From Candidatus Poribacteria bacterium (lineage in GTDB: Bacteria; Poribacteria; WGA-4E; PCPOR2b), in NCBI GenBank assembly GCA_022826645.1, contig JAJDUM010000127.1:1-35137 (forward strand): 35,137 nucleotides of DNA, read 5' to 3'. The notes beneath the pieces are model-generated. The model worked only from the letters and a program-made list of their open reading frames with translations. It was not told where the DNA came from and did no database searches. Below, piece after piece: positions 23,573-32,258 of this stretch. How positions within the stretch are numbered: position 1 is the first letter of the stretch; every line of letters starts with the position of its first letter. Made by a program: the position numbers and the translations under genes.

Positions 23573-24199
23573 ATGAACCTTGAAAATGTGATGCGCCTAG
23601 CAAATTATTTGACGATTGGACGGATGTTTCTCATCCCCTTCTTCATGCTCTCCTTTCGATATGAGCGCATGCTGCCTGCACTGATTATTTTCGTTGTGGC
23701 ATCAATTACGGATTATCTTGACGGGGTCATCGCTCGCAGACAAGGGACAACCAGCTTCGGGAAATTCATGGATCCGCTTGCGGATAAGCTTCTTGTCGGT
23801 GCGGCATTAATCTGCCTGACCCGATTTAAGGGCGGACTGATTCCAGGGTGGATGGTGCTAATCATCATGGGACGCGAGGTTGTCATTACCACCCTCCGCC
23901 TCGTCTTCGTTGGAAGATACGGTACGGTAGTAGCCGCGAGCAAGTGGGGAAAATACAAAACATCGTCACAGATGGCTGCCATAATTATTGGCCTTGTGTT
24001 ACTTGTGTGTCAAGAATATACTCATTTGCTGAATCAAGATCTGGATTTCGTCATTCAGTTTCCGGGACCGATTTACTTTATGATGTACATCCCAATGGTG
24101 CTTACGGTCATATCAGGATTGGAATTCCTATACAACAACCGCAAGGGCATCTACGAGTTGATGAGATCTCCGGACACTTACACAGATGATGAGATTTGA
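23573..24199 (+). CDS. pgsA: CDP-diacylglycerol--glycerol-3-phosphate 3-phosphatidyltransferase
   Basis: A 208-residue CDP-alcohol phosphatidyltransferase making phosphatidylglycerol phosphate in the inner membrane. The complete catalytic signature D-G-x2-A-R-x7-G-x3-D-x3-D is present: Asp50, Gly51, Ala54, Arg55, Gly63, Asp67 and Asp71. Six hydrophobic segments are expected and can be traced (about residues 15-30, 33-48, 72-90, 93-110, 135-150 and 160-180). N-terminal NYLTIGRMFLIPFF is typical for PgsA. Length is normal. It precedes thpR and recA, an order (pgsA, then recA) seen in many bacteria. Confidence 0.93.
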   Translation: MNLENVMRLANYLTIGRMFLIPFFMLSFRYERMLPALIIFVVASITDYLDGVIARRQGTTSFGKFMDPLADKLLVGAALICLTRFKGGLIPGWMVLIIMGREVVITTLRLVFVGRYGTVVAASKWGKYKTSSQMAAIIIGLVLLVCQEYTHLLNQDLDFVIQFPGPIYFMMYIPMVLTVISGLEFLYNNRKGIYELMRSPDTYTDDEI

Positions 24200-24320
24200 T
24201 AAATAATCGGGCGGGCGGAGAGCGGTTAACTGGATTAATGCACTAGCAAAAATCAGCAATGCGGAAATGACAACCTTATTCGCTGGGACAGGAAAACTCG
24301 CGCCTAACTGAGCAGAGAAC

Positions 24321-24896
24321 ATGTCACAATCTATTCGATGTTTCATCGCAATCGAAATCCCGGAACCAATCCAGAATGAATTGGTTCGTATTCAGGAAAT
24401 GTTACGAAATCAGATTGAAAAAGCATCTTGGGTGAAACCAAGTAACATTCACCTAACGTTGAAGTTTTTAGGCGATATTAATCCTGAAAAAATCGAATCG
24501 ATTGGGAAAGCGGTCGAAGAGGTAGCAAGCCGCCACTACAGTTTTTCGATGCATATCGGCGGGATTGGGGCATTCCCCAATCTTGCGCGCCCCAGGGTTG
24601 TATGGGCGGGTGTAAGGGTTGGTGTGGAACATGCCTCTGCGCTGGCTGAAGCCATCAATCTGGCGCTAAATAGACATGGATTTCCGCTCGAGACCAAGAA
24701 GTTCAATCCCCACTTAACAATCGGGCGGTTGAGAGAAAAAGTAAACCTCAAACCCTACGCGAACCAATATCGTCAGTTTGATAGTATTAACGGTGCGGAG
24801 ATGACAGTCGGTGCAGTCTCGCTCATACAAAGTCAACTTGACTCCAGAGGGGCGATCTACTCAACGTTACGATCGTATTCACTTAGACAACACTGA
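24321..24896 (+). CDS. thpR: RNA 2',3'-cyclic phosphodiesterase (LigT type)
   Basis: A 191-residue 2H phosphoesterase of the ThpR/LigT group, which opens 2',3'-cyclic phosphates on RNA ends to 2'-phosphates. Both catalytic HxTx motifs are present: His44 in NIHLTLKFLGDI and His131 in NPHLTIGRL. The N-terminal IRCFIAIEIPEPI and the central FPNLARPRVVWAGV strand are diagnostic. Length fits the family (about 180-190). The ribosome site is weak. The recA start follows its stop by 25 bases, so the two are probably cotranscribed. Its chemistry is the reverse end of that of RtcA downstream. Confidence 0.92.
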   Translation: MSQSIRCFIAIEIPEPIQNELVRIQEMLRNQIEKASWVKPSNIHLTLKFLGDINPEKIESIGKAVEEVASRHYSFSMHIGGIGAFPNLARPRVVWAGVRVGVEHASALAEAINLALNRHGFPLETKKFNPHLTIGRLREKVNLKPYANQYRQFDSINGAEMTVGAVSLIQSQLDSRGAIYSTLRSYSLRQH

Positions 24897-24921
24897 AGGA
24901 CGAATTTAAAGGAGATTCAGT

Positions 24922-25971
24922 ATGGTATCAGAAGATAAGAATAAAGCAATAGATCTCGCAATTTCACAGATCGAACGACAGCACGGCAAGGGTGCGATTA
25001 TGCGTTTTGACAGTGAAGATATCGTGCCGGTTGAAGTGATTCCGACCGGTTCGCTCGCACTGGATATCGCACTTGGCGCCGGCGGTGTGCCGCGTGGCCG
25101 AATTGTAGAGATTTTTGGGCATGAATCCAGTGGTAAAACTACGCTCGCGTTACATATCATTGCAGAGGCTCAAAAAATGGGGGGCACCGCCGCGTTCGTC
25201 GATGTAGAGCATGCAATTGATCCAATGTACGCGAAACGCATCGGCGTCAATATGGAACACCTACTCATATCTCAACCAGATACGGGGGAGCAGGCGTTAG
25301 AAATTGTCGAGACATTAGTGCGTAGTAGCGCCATCGATGTGGTTGTAATTGACTCTGTGGCGGCATTAACACCCCAAGCAGAAATCGAGGGTGAAATGGG
25401 CGATGCACATGTAGGTTTATTGCCGCGCTTGATGTCCAAAGCACTGCGAAAACTCTCTGGGGTGGCGAGCAAGTCGAAATCATGTATCATTTTCACGAAT
25501 CAGATTCGTCAAAAGATTGGCGTCATGTTTGGCAATCCAGAAACCACACCGGGTGGCCTTGCCCTCAAGTTCCATGCCTCAGTACGACTTGAGATTAGAC
25601 GAGCGGAAACCCTCAAGGATGGGGACGAAATGGTCGGCAACCGGGTCCGGGTTAAGGTTGCTAAGAATAAGGTCGCCCCTCCCTTCACGCAGGCTGAATT
25701 TGAAATGACCTTCGGGGAGGGTATTTCAAAGCTGGGAGATCTGCTTGATGTAGGCACAGATCAAGAGATTATAACCAAGAGTGGTGCATGGTTCTCTTAT
25801 AACAACGAGCGTCTGGGGCAAGGTAGGAATAGCGCCAAAGAATATCTTATTGAACATCCCGAGATTATTAACGAGATCGAAACGAAAGTTCGTGAGAATC
25901 TCGGTCTCTCTGCCCAGTCTGCTCCTGGATCTATTGCCGATGTTGACTCTGACGCGGTTGATAAGAAGTAG
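24922..25971 (+). CDS. recA: Recombinase RecA
   Basis: A 349-residue RecA, the ATP-dependent strand-exchange and SOS-signal protein. Walker A is GHESSGKT at 66-73; most RecA proteins have Pro where His67 stands. Other landmarks are DVEHAIDPMYAKRIGV near 94-109, Walker B VVVIDSVAAL near 140, the DNA-binding loop 1 region (EIEGEMGDAHVGLLPRLMSKAL) and loop 2 IRQKIGVMFGNPETTPGG near 195-212. The C-terminus is short and acidic. AAAGGAG precedes the ATG. No LexA-type operator is visible in the 25 bases upstream, so damage control, if any, acts through an upstream promoter. recX is not adjacent. Confidence 0.98.
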   Translation: MVSEDKNKAIDLAISQIERQHGKGAIMRFDSEDIVPVEVIPTGSLALDIALGAGGVPRGRIVEIFGHESSGKTTLALHIIAEAQKMGGTAAFVDVEHAIDPMYAKRIGVNMEHLLISQPDTGEQALEIVETLVRSSAIDVVVIDSVAALTPQAEIEGEMGDAHVGLLPRLMSKALRKLSGVASKSKSCIIFTNQIRQKIGVMFGNPETTPGGLALKFHASVRLEIRRAETLKDGDEMVGNRVRVKVAKNKVAPPFTQAEFEMTFGEGISKLGDLLDVGTDQEIITKSGAWFSYNNERLGQGRNSAKEYLIEHPEIINEIETKVRENLGLSAQSAPGSIADVDSDAVDKK

Positions 25972-25992
25972 CCCCCTCCTTCTGGCACCTAC

Positions 25993-27039
25993 ATGAACAC
26001 GCTTGACATTGACGGAGACTATGGCGAAGGGGGCGGTCAAATTCTGCGTTCAAGCCTGAGTTTGTCCGCCATTCTTAACCGCCCCATCCGTATCAATCGC
26101 ATACGTGCTGGCAGGCAAACGCCGGGTTTGGCTCCACAGCATCTCACCAGTATAAATGCGGTTGCCGCAATCACCGATGCCGAAGTGATTGGTGGAGCAC
26201 TCGGCTCCCAAACCGTGACGTTTCGTCCTCGGCAGATTTGCGGAGGTGAGTACACCTTTGATGTTGCAGATGTTCGCCCAAGTGCCGGGGCATTATCGTT
26301 GGTTTTTCAGTCAATAGCACTGCCCCTTTCATACGCTAATATCCCCTCCACCATTACTTTGCGGGGCGGAACGCACGTCTCTTGGAGTCCCACCGTCCAT
26401 TATCTACAAGGAATTTTCATGCCGATGGCAGCAAAGTTCGGGCTTCGAGGTTCGATTCAGCTGAACCGGTGGGGCTGGTTCCCCAAGGGCGGGGGAGAAG
26501 TGATGGCAAAGATTAAGCCGACCGAAGATTGGCGGGCGGTAGCACTTAAAGATCGCGGAAAATTGCGGGCGATCCACGCGGTTTCAGCTGCCTCCAATCT
26601 CCCTGAACACATTATTGATCGCCAGCGCAACCAGATCCAGAACCGCCTTGCGCGATGGAATTGTCCGGTCACTATAGAGCCAGTTAAAGGCAATGCTATC
26701 GGACAAGGATCGCTTGTGTTCCTGAAGGCAGAATTTGAAAATACTAAAGCAGGATTCTCCGCGCTGGGCAGGCGCGGCAAACGTGCCGAGCGTGTCGCGG
26801 ATGAAGCCTGCAACGCGTTGGAGAATTTTCTGGTATCAGATACAGCAATTGATCCCCACCTTGGAGATCAACTAATTCTTCCGATGGCGCTTGCAACGGG
26901 AGAATCCCGCTTTACTACCTCTCGCGTTACGCGGCACCTCACGACAAATATCTGGTTGGTCCAACAGTTCTTACCAGACCGATTTGAAGTGAATGGTGCT
27001 GAGAATGAACCAGGGGAGATTATCAAGGTGGAAACTTGA
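25993..27039 (+). CDS. rtcA: RNA 3'-terminal phosphate cyclase
   Basis: A 348-residue RtcA, which converts RNA 3'-phosphates to 2',3'-cyclic phosphates through an AMP-histidine intermediate. The N-terminal DGDYGEGGGQILRSSLSLSA, the central PKGGGEV near 164-170, and DQLILPMALA followed by SRVTRHLTTNIWLVQQFL carry the family signature; His315 is the expected nucleotidyl-accepting residue. Length is normal (339 in E. coli). It starts 21 bases after recA and is probably in the same transcript. In E. coli rtcA is paired with rtcB under RtcR; neither is in the window. The pairing with thpR across recA is notable. Confidence 0.94.
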   Translation: MNTLDIDGDYGEGGGQILRSSLSLSAILNRPIRINRIRAGRQTPGLAPQHLTSINAVAAITDAEVIGGALGSQTVTFRPRQICGGEYTFDVADVRPSAGALSLVFQSIALPLSYANIPSTITLRGGTHVSWSPTVHYLQGIFMPMAAKFGLRGSIQLNRWGWFPKGGGEVMAKIKPTEDWRAVALKDRGKLRAIHAVSAASNLPEHIIDRQRNQIQNRLARWNCPVTIEPVKGNAIGQGSLVFLKAEFENTKAGFSALGRRGKRAERVADEACNALENFLVSDTAIDPHLGDQLILPMALATGESRFTTSRVTRHLTTNIWLVQQFLPDRFEVNGAENEPGEIIKVET

Positions 27040-27094
27040 AGGTGGGATTGCCATCGAAAAATAGGGGCATTCCTAACCGCCCCGGGCAGCACAG

Positions 27095-28159
27095 ATGAAA
27101 TCAGTTAATAGAATTCGCAGATCGGACAATCGAGTAATCGATGAACTCGTACAGCAGGGAATTTGTGATAAAATCTTCCCCGGTGCCGTTGCCTATATTT
27201 CCACACATGACGCACCCCCATACTGTGAAGCGTTCGGGTTCAGAATGTCCACACCTGCCATTAAGCCGATGCGTCGTGACACAATCTTTGATCTTGCCTC
27301 CCTTACCAAACCAATTGTAACAACGACACTCATTATGCGTTTGATTGGGAATGGAACTGTCGGACTCACCACACCGATCCGACATCTTATGCCCGAATTC
27401 ATCCATCCGCAAGTGACAATCTCCCATCTCTTAACGCACACCTCTGGATTACCAGCGTGGCGCCCAACCTACTTAGAATCAACAAGTCCGGAGGGAGTCG
27501 ATGACTATCTCAATCAAATCCCCTTAGATTATCCAACAGGAACTCAGGTTATTTATAGCTGCTTGGGCTACATCCTTCTTGGAAAACTGATTGAGCGTCT
27601 AACAGACGAATCACTGGATGCGCTTGCACAGGAATGGATTTTTCAGCCGCTTGGAATGAAATGCACCGGGTATAATCCGCCATCAAGATGGACGGACAGG
27701 TGCGCGGCGACCGAGGATTCAAACAACTTTGAGAGACGGATGGTAGAACATCGCCCACACCATTGGCGTAAAGGAATCATCGTAGGCGAGGTCCATGACG
27801 AAAATGCCCATTTCCTTGATGGGGTTTCAGGAAACGCAGGGCTGTTTTCGACAGCAACAGACCTCTCGATATTTTGTCAAGTACTCATCAATGGCGGAGA
27901 TGGTGTGTTGACAGCAGAAGCCATCGAGGAGATAGCAACTGTTCACACAGTAGGATTAAACGAATCGCGCGGACTTGGTTGGATTATTTTGGAGGATGAC
28001 TCGCTTTACCATACGGGATTTACGGGAACTTCGATACGAATCAACGTAGAAAAGAAGATGTTCGCTATCCTGCTGACAAATCGGGTCCATCCGGATGCGT
28101 CGAAGCTCGGTATTGTCGATTTTCGATCACGGTTTTACCAACTGATTTTTGAAGCTTGA
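27095..28159 (+). CDS. Beta-lactamase-fold serine hydrolase
   Basis: A 354-residue serine hydrolase of the class C beta-lactamase/penicillin-binding-protein fold. The nucleophile is Ser69 in SLTK (69-72), Tyr154 begins the second motif, read as YSC where YSN or YSD is usual, and HTG is at 306-308. ISHLLTHTSGLP near 109-120, GVSGNAGLFSTATDL near 243-257 and ILLTNRVHP near 325-333 are common in the subgroup found beside MurNAc-recycling genes. There is no signal peptide, so it seems cytoplasmic. It lies between rtcA and the channel genes, upstream of namZ and anmK, which fits a role in cell-wall peptide or ester cleavage. Ribosome site weak. Confidence 0.88.
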   Translation: MKSVNRIRRSDNRVIDELVQQGICDKIFPGAVAYISTHDAPPYCEAFGFRMSTPAIKPMRRDTIFDLASLTKPIVTTTLIMRLIGNGTVGLTTPIRHLMPEFIHPQVTISHLLTHTSGLPAWRPTYLESTSPEGVDDYLNQIPLDYPTGTQVIYSCLGYILLGKLIERLTDESLDALAQEWIFQPLGMKCTGYNPPSRWTDRCAATEDSNNFERRMVEHRPHHWRKGIIVGEVHDENAHFLDGVSGNAGLFSTATDLSIFCQVLINGGDGVLTAEAIEEIATVHTVGLNESRGLGWIILEDDSLYHTGFTGTSIRINVEKKMFAILLTNRVHPDASKLGIVDFRSRFYQLIFEA

Positions 28160-28204
28160 TGAATCCCAACATAGTGGATATGCTCCCACCGACATTCTGC
28201 TCCA

Positions 28205-30160
28205 ATGGTTATGTTAGAACATTTAAGAAATAGAGTAAAGTTTCAGATTGAACAGTTGTTGTTGCGTGGTGCACACGCTCGATTGCTCTTTATCGCGTCA
28301 CTGGTTGGCGCGGTCGCAATCGGCGGCGGCTTATTAGTACAGGCAATGGACACCACCTTTGATGGGAAGAAAACGGCAATCTGGTGGGCATTCTTGCGTC
28401 TGACCGATCCGGGATATTTGGGAGACGACGAAGGATTATCACGGCGCGTGATTTCAACGGTGCTGACCGTGCTCGGATATGTCCTTTTTATGGGGTCACT
28501 GATTGCAATTATGACGCAGTGGCTCAATCAAAGGATTCGTAATTTTGAGAGCGGACTAACCTCCATTGTACGCCGCAATCATATCTTGATTTTGGGTTGG
28601 ACAAACCGTACACCTCCGATTGTCGGAGAATTGATGCGCTCTGAAGGACGTGTCCGCCGCTTTTTGGAACGGTTGGGTGCTCGTGGACTGCATGTGGTCA
28701 TCCTGTCTGAGATCGTCAGTTTAGAGCGTACAATGGAGCTGCGAAGTGCCCTTGGACCGCTATGGGATGCTCGGAAGATTACCTTTCGGTCGGGCATACC
28801 GCTACGGATGGAGCATTTGGAACGGGTAGACTTTCAAAACGCCAGTGCTATCATTCTTCCAGGCGCGGATTTTGCCTATGGTGGTGCGGATGAATCGGAT
28901 ACCCGTGTCGTTAAAACAGTATTATCAATAGCAGATCAACAGGGCAACAATGGGAATCGGTCTTTGCCTTTGTTGGTGACGGAATTGTTCGATCCCAACA
29001 AAATCTCTATGGCGCAAAAGGCCTATCAAGGAACCCTGGAAATCTTAGCAACGGATGTGTTTGTTACACGCTGCATGGCACAGAATGTGCGCCATCCGGG
29101 TTTATCGTATCTTTTTCACCAACTTTTGTCTCACGGACATGGCCATTCTATCTACATCCGCGCCTTTGAATCATTTAAGGGTGCACGTTTTTGGGATTTG
29201 GTAGGTGCGTGGACCAAGGCGATTTTGCTAGGTGTAGTGCGCCCTCATGGTGAAGGATTTCGCTCGATACTCAATCCAGTAGGCAATTTGACTTTGGAAG
29301 CGGACGACCGCTTGGTCTTTTTAGCGCGAGAATATGAAGACTGCGAGATACTCAAGGACATCCCATCAAGACAATCACCGCATCAATCCCTGTCCCAATC
29401 CCAGCCGGAATCCCCGATCCAAACCGAAAATAAACGACGAATCTTAATTTTGGGCTGGAACCATAAAGTTGTGCCACTGGTTAAGGAATTAGACGACTAT
29501 TTGCTTGAACGGTTTGAAATTACGACATTGGCGAATAAACCTGCAATTGAGAGAGAAACAGAATTGACAAAGCAAGGGATTGACCATGACCGGATCGCAG
29601 TAAGTCATTATGAAGGGGATCACACCTCTCTATCGGTTTTGGAAGCTATCCATCCTGCCGATTATGATAATGTGTTGATTTTAGGCAGTGACTGGCTAGA
29701 GACACAGGAGGAATCAGATGCACGGACGCTTGTGGGTCACTTGGTGTTGAAAAACATACTTGAAAAAAATCCTCAGACACCTAAGATTCTGGTCGATCTG
29801 ATGGATCCCGATAACGTCCGGTTGTTTCAAGGTATGGACACCGAGGTATTGGTTACCCCGATGATGGCAAGTCATGTTTTGGCGCAGGTTGCATTGCGCC
29901 GAGAACTCAATGCTGTTTATGCAGAACTATTTGGTGCTGGCGGAGCAGAGATATGTTTTCGTTCGATCTCAGATTATGGTATGGCGAACCAGAGACTGAA
30001 TTTTAGCGAACTACAGGACGCTTCGGCAGCTCGCAGTGAAATCGCACTGGGCATCCGCTTGGTGGATGGTTCGCTGGAGCTCAGTCCACCACAGTATAAA
30101 ACCTATATGTTAAAGGAAACGGACGACTTAATTGTATTGGTTCGGGAGGAAGCAGCATGA
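28205..30160 (+). CDS. CASTOR/POLLUX-like ion channel with two RCK domains
   Basis: A 651-residue protein built like the plant CASTOR/POLLUX (DMI1) channels and their bacterial relatives. TM1 is at about 27-45, a pore region WWAFLRLTDPGYLGDD at 60-75 and TM2 at 84-105. Two tandem regulatory RCK-type Rossmann domains begin at HILILGWTNRTPPIVGEL (126) and at RILILGWNHKVVPLVKEL (about 412). It should assemble as a tetramer gated by a cytoplasmic ligand and conduct a cation, perhaps K+ or Ca2+. The gene ends in ATGA, overlapping the MscS start, so the two are translationally coupled. The ribosome site is weak. Confidence 0.85.
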   Translation: MVMLEHLRNRVKFQIEQLLLRGAHARLLFIASLVGAVAIGGGLLVQAMDTTFDGKKTAIWWAFLRLTDPGYLGDDEGLSRRVISTVLTVLGYVLFMGSLIAIMTQWLNQRIRNFESGLTSIVRRNHILILGWTNRTPPIVGELMRSEGRVRRFLERLGARGLHVVILSEIVSLERTMELRSALGPLWDARKITFRSGIPLRMEHLERVDFQNASAIILPGADFAYGGADESDTRVVKTVLSIADQQGNNGNRSLPLLVTELFDPNKISMAQKAYQGTLEILATDVFVTRCMAQNVRHPGLSYLFHQLLSHGHGHSIYIRAFESFKGARFWDLVGAWTKAILLGVVRPHGEGFRSILNPVGNLTLEADDRLVFLAREYEDCEILKDIPSRQSPHQSLSQSQPESPIQTENKRRILILGWNHKVVPLVKELDDYLLERFEITTLANKPAIERETELTKQGIDHDRIAVSHYEGDHTSLSVLEAIHPADYDNVLILGSDWLETQEESDARTLVGHLVLKNILEKNPQTPKILVDLMDPDNVRLFQGMDTEVLVTPMMASHVLAQVALRRELNAVYAELFGAGGAEICFRSISDYGMANQRLNFSELQDASAARSEIALGIRLVDGSLELSPPQYKTYMLKETDDLIVLVREEAA

Positions 30161-31038
30161 AAAGCTGGCAAGAGATTCTTGATTTATTGCGGAAGAATCT
30201 GCTTTCTTTAGGAGATGTGATGATAACCCCCGCCGTCTTGCTAACGGCGGCACTGATTCTGTTAGCAGCATTCGGGATCTCGCGTATCTTGCGGCGCATG
30301 TTGAGACGCAACGTGTTTAGACTAACGCATCTGAATATAGGCGCGCAGGAGAGCATCCTCCGCATTCTGCACTACTTCATAATGCTAGTGGGCTTGTTTA
30401 TCGCGGTACAACAGATCGGGGTTGATCTGACAACGCTGGCTGCGATAGGTGCGGTGCTGATGGTTGGAATCGGTTTGGGGTTACAGAATATTACCAGTAA
30501 CTTCATCAGTGCCATCATCTTGCTGTTCGAGCGTCCGGTGCAAGTAGGGGATTTTGTCGAGGTAAGCGGTGTCCAAGGTAGGATTCGTGCGATAAAGACG
30601 CGCAGCTCAATCGTTGAGACGTTGGACAACGTGTCCATCATTGTACCTAATTCAAACTTCATAGCCCAAAATGTAACGAACTGGAGCTATCGAGATTCAA
30701 AAGTGCGGATTCATGTATCCGTTGGTGTGTCTTACGGTTCAGATGTTGACTTGGTCGCAGAGACCTTGTTGCGGGTAGGGCGTTCCCACCAAGAGGTGTT
30801 GTTAAATCCTGAACCGACGATACAGTTTTTGGAATTCGGCGACAGTTCACTTAACTTTGTTTTGTTAGTCTGGATCAATGATGCTTCCCGCCAATACTTT
30901 GTAAGGAGCGACCTGAATTTCGCAGTCGTAAAAGCGTTTCGGGAGCAAGGCATTACTATTCCGTTCCCGCAGCGAGATCTGCATATACGGAGTGCCGTGC
31001 CGTTCGAACTGAGCCAGCAAGACTTGAATCAATCATGA
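30157..31038 (+). CDS. Small-conductance mechanosensitive channel (MscS family)
   Basis: A 293-residue MscS-type channel with three transmembrane helices (about 22-45, 65-85 and 92-113). The pore helix holds the glycine/alanine pattern LAAIGAVLMVGIGLGLQ, followed by NITSNFISAIILLFERPVQV, GDFVEV and GVQGRIRAIKTRSSIVETLD of the beta domain, then VPNSNF and a normal alpha/beta carboxy domain. Length matches E. coli MscS (286). It opens under membrane tension to release solutes on osmotic downshock. Its ATG lies inside the stop of the CASTOR-like gene (ATGA), so equal amounts of both channels are likely made. namZ follows by 19 bases. Confidence 0.95.
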   Translation: MKSWQEILDLLRKNLLSLGDVMITPAVLLTAALILLAAFGISRILRRMLRRNVFRLTHLNIGAQESILRILHYFIMLVGLFIAVQQIGVDLTTLAAIGAVLMVGIGLGLQNITSNFISAIILLFERPVQVGDFVEVSGVQGRIRAIKTRSSIVETLDNVSIIVPNSNFIAQNVTNWSYRDSKVRIHVSVGVSYGSDVDLVAETLLRVGRSHQEVLLNPEPTIQFLEFGDSSLNFVLLVWINDASRQYFVRSDLNFAVVKAFREQGITIPFPQRDLHIRSAVPFELSQQDLNQS

Positions 31039-31057
31039 GAGTCGGTATAGTGTTACT

Positions 31058-32236
31058 ATGACGGAAGTCGGTTTAACCATTCTACTCAGAGAGCGATCGG
31101 AGCTTGTTAACGGGCGATCCATCGGGTTAATCACCAATCACACTGGGGTGGACGCACAGTTTCGGAGTAACCTCACGCTGTTTGCTGAACAGCCGAAAAT
31201 TCAGCTTGCCGCGCTATTCAGTCCTGAACACGGTATAGCCGGAAGTGTGCAGGCTGGCATCCATGTTACCTCCACAAGCAGCAAGCGCCAACAGATACCA
31301 ATTCATAGTCTCTATGGGGATACGCGAGAGCCGACATCTGAGATGTTAACTGGTATTGATGCGTTGGTATACGATATCCAAGATGTCGGTTCCCGTTTTT
31401 ACACCTATATTTCGACGTTGTTTCGATCAGTGAGAGCAGCTGCGGCTAACGGTGTGGATTTTATCGTTCTTGACCGTCCAAACCCCATTCGCGGTGATCG
31501 TGTTGAAGGAAACCAGCTTCAACCCCCTTTCCAATCATTCATTGGAGAAACTAACCTTACCATCCGTCACGGAATGACCGTGGGTGAACTTGCGTACTTC
31601 TGTAAAGCCGAGATTGATTCGGCAGCTCGATCTAAATCGCATCAGGGTTCGAGCCAACTCGACGTGGTTCCTATGCGTGGTTGGAAGCGGACGATGTGGT
31701 TCGATGAGGCCGGATTGCCATGGGTGCCTCCTTCACCGAATATGCCGACTATCGAGACCGCAACGCTGTACCCCGGCACCTGTCTCCTTGAAGGCACCAA
31801 CCTATCTGAAGGGCGCGGAACGACTAAACCCTTTGAGTGGATAGGAGCACCCTGGATAGATGCGGAGAAATGGGCAGATAAGCTCAATAATATTGCACTC
31901 CCTGGTATCTACTTCCGTCCAATCTACTTTACCCCTACATTCTCCAAGTACGCAAATCAACCGTGTCACGGTGTGCAAGTTTATGTCACAGATCGCGATC
32001 GACTCAAGCCTATTGACGTTGGTTTGCACCTTATCACGACGGCGCAGCACCTTTATCCTGATCACTTTCATTTTTTGCAAAACCGAGGACAATACTTCTT
32101 CGATCTTTTGGCAGGAACTGATGGGGTGCGACTCAGATTGACAGGTGGTGAATCACCGAGTACAATCGTTCAGGCATGGGAAAGCGAAGTGGAGAGTTTT
32201 GCCGCGCGCCGCTGTCCGTATCTGCTCTACGATTGA
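31058..32236 (+). CDS. namZ: Exo-beta-N-acetylmuramidase NamZ (DUF1343)
   Basis: A 392-residue DUF1343 protein; characterised members (NamZ) remove terminal MurNAc from peptidoglycan chains. Family blocks seen are GLITNHTG, LFSPEHGI, IHSLYGDTREPT, LVYDIQDVGSRFYTYI, LDRPNPIRGD, VPPSPNMPTIETA and GTNLSEGRGTTKPFEWIGAP. The carboxy domain ends in GGESP...YLLYD. Unlike secreted Bacillus NamZ it has no signal peptide from this start, so it may act inside on imported fragments, or the true start lies inside the end of the MscS gene. The ribosome site is poor. anmK follows by 22 bases. Confidence 0.88.
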   Translation: MTEVGLTILLRERSELVNGRSIGLITNHTGVDAQFRSNLTLFAEQPKIQLAALFSPEHGIAGSVQAGIHVTSTSSKRQQIPIHSLYGDTREPTSEMLTGIDALVYDIQDVGSRFYTYISTLFRSVRAAAANGVDFIVLDRPNPIRGDRVEGNQLQPPFQSFIGETNLTIRHGMTVGELAYFCKAEIDSAARSKSHQGSSQLDVVPMRGWKRTMWFDEAGLPWVPPSPNMPTIETATLYPGTCLLEGTNLSEGRGTTKPFEWIGAPWIDAEKWADKLNNIALPGIYFRPIYFTPTFSKYANQPCHGVQVYVTDRDRLKPIDVGLHLITTAQHLYPDHFHFLQNRGQYFFDLLAGTDGVRLRLTGGESPSTIVQAWESEVESFAARRCPYLLYD

Positions 32237-32258
32237 GTATGAAAGGGGAGCAACAACC

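Noticed and set aside
24897..24921. Possible LexA operator before recA
   Set aside because: The 25-base gap contains only the ribosome site; no CTGT-N8-ACAG or GAAC-N4-GTTC pair is present.
26440..26470. GGTTCGATTC, resembling a tRNA T-loop
   Set aside because: It lies inside rtcA and no acceptor stem or anticodon arm can be formed around it.
31640..31670. GGGTTCGAGCC, resembling a tRNA T-loop
   Set aside because: It is in the namZ coding sequence, in frame with conserved protein blocks, and no cloverleaf surrounds it.
32145..32258. N-terminal extension of AnmK overlapping namZ
   Set aside because: The extension lies in the namZ coding end and is not kinase-like; the ATG at 32259 has a strong ribosome site.
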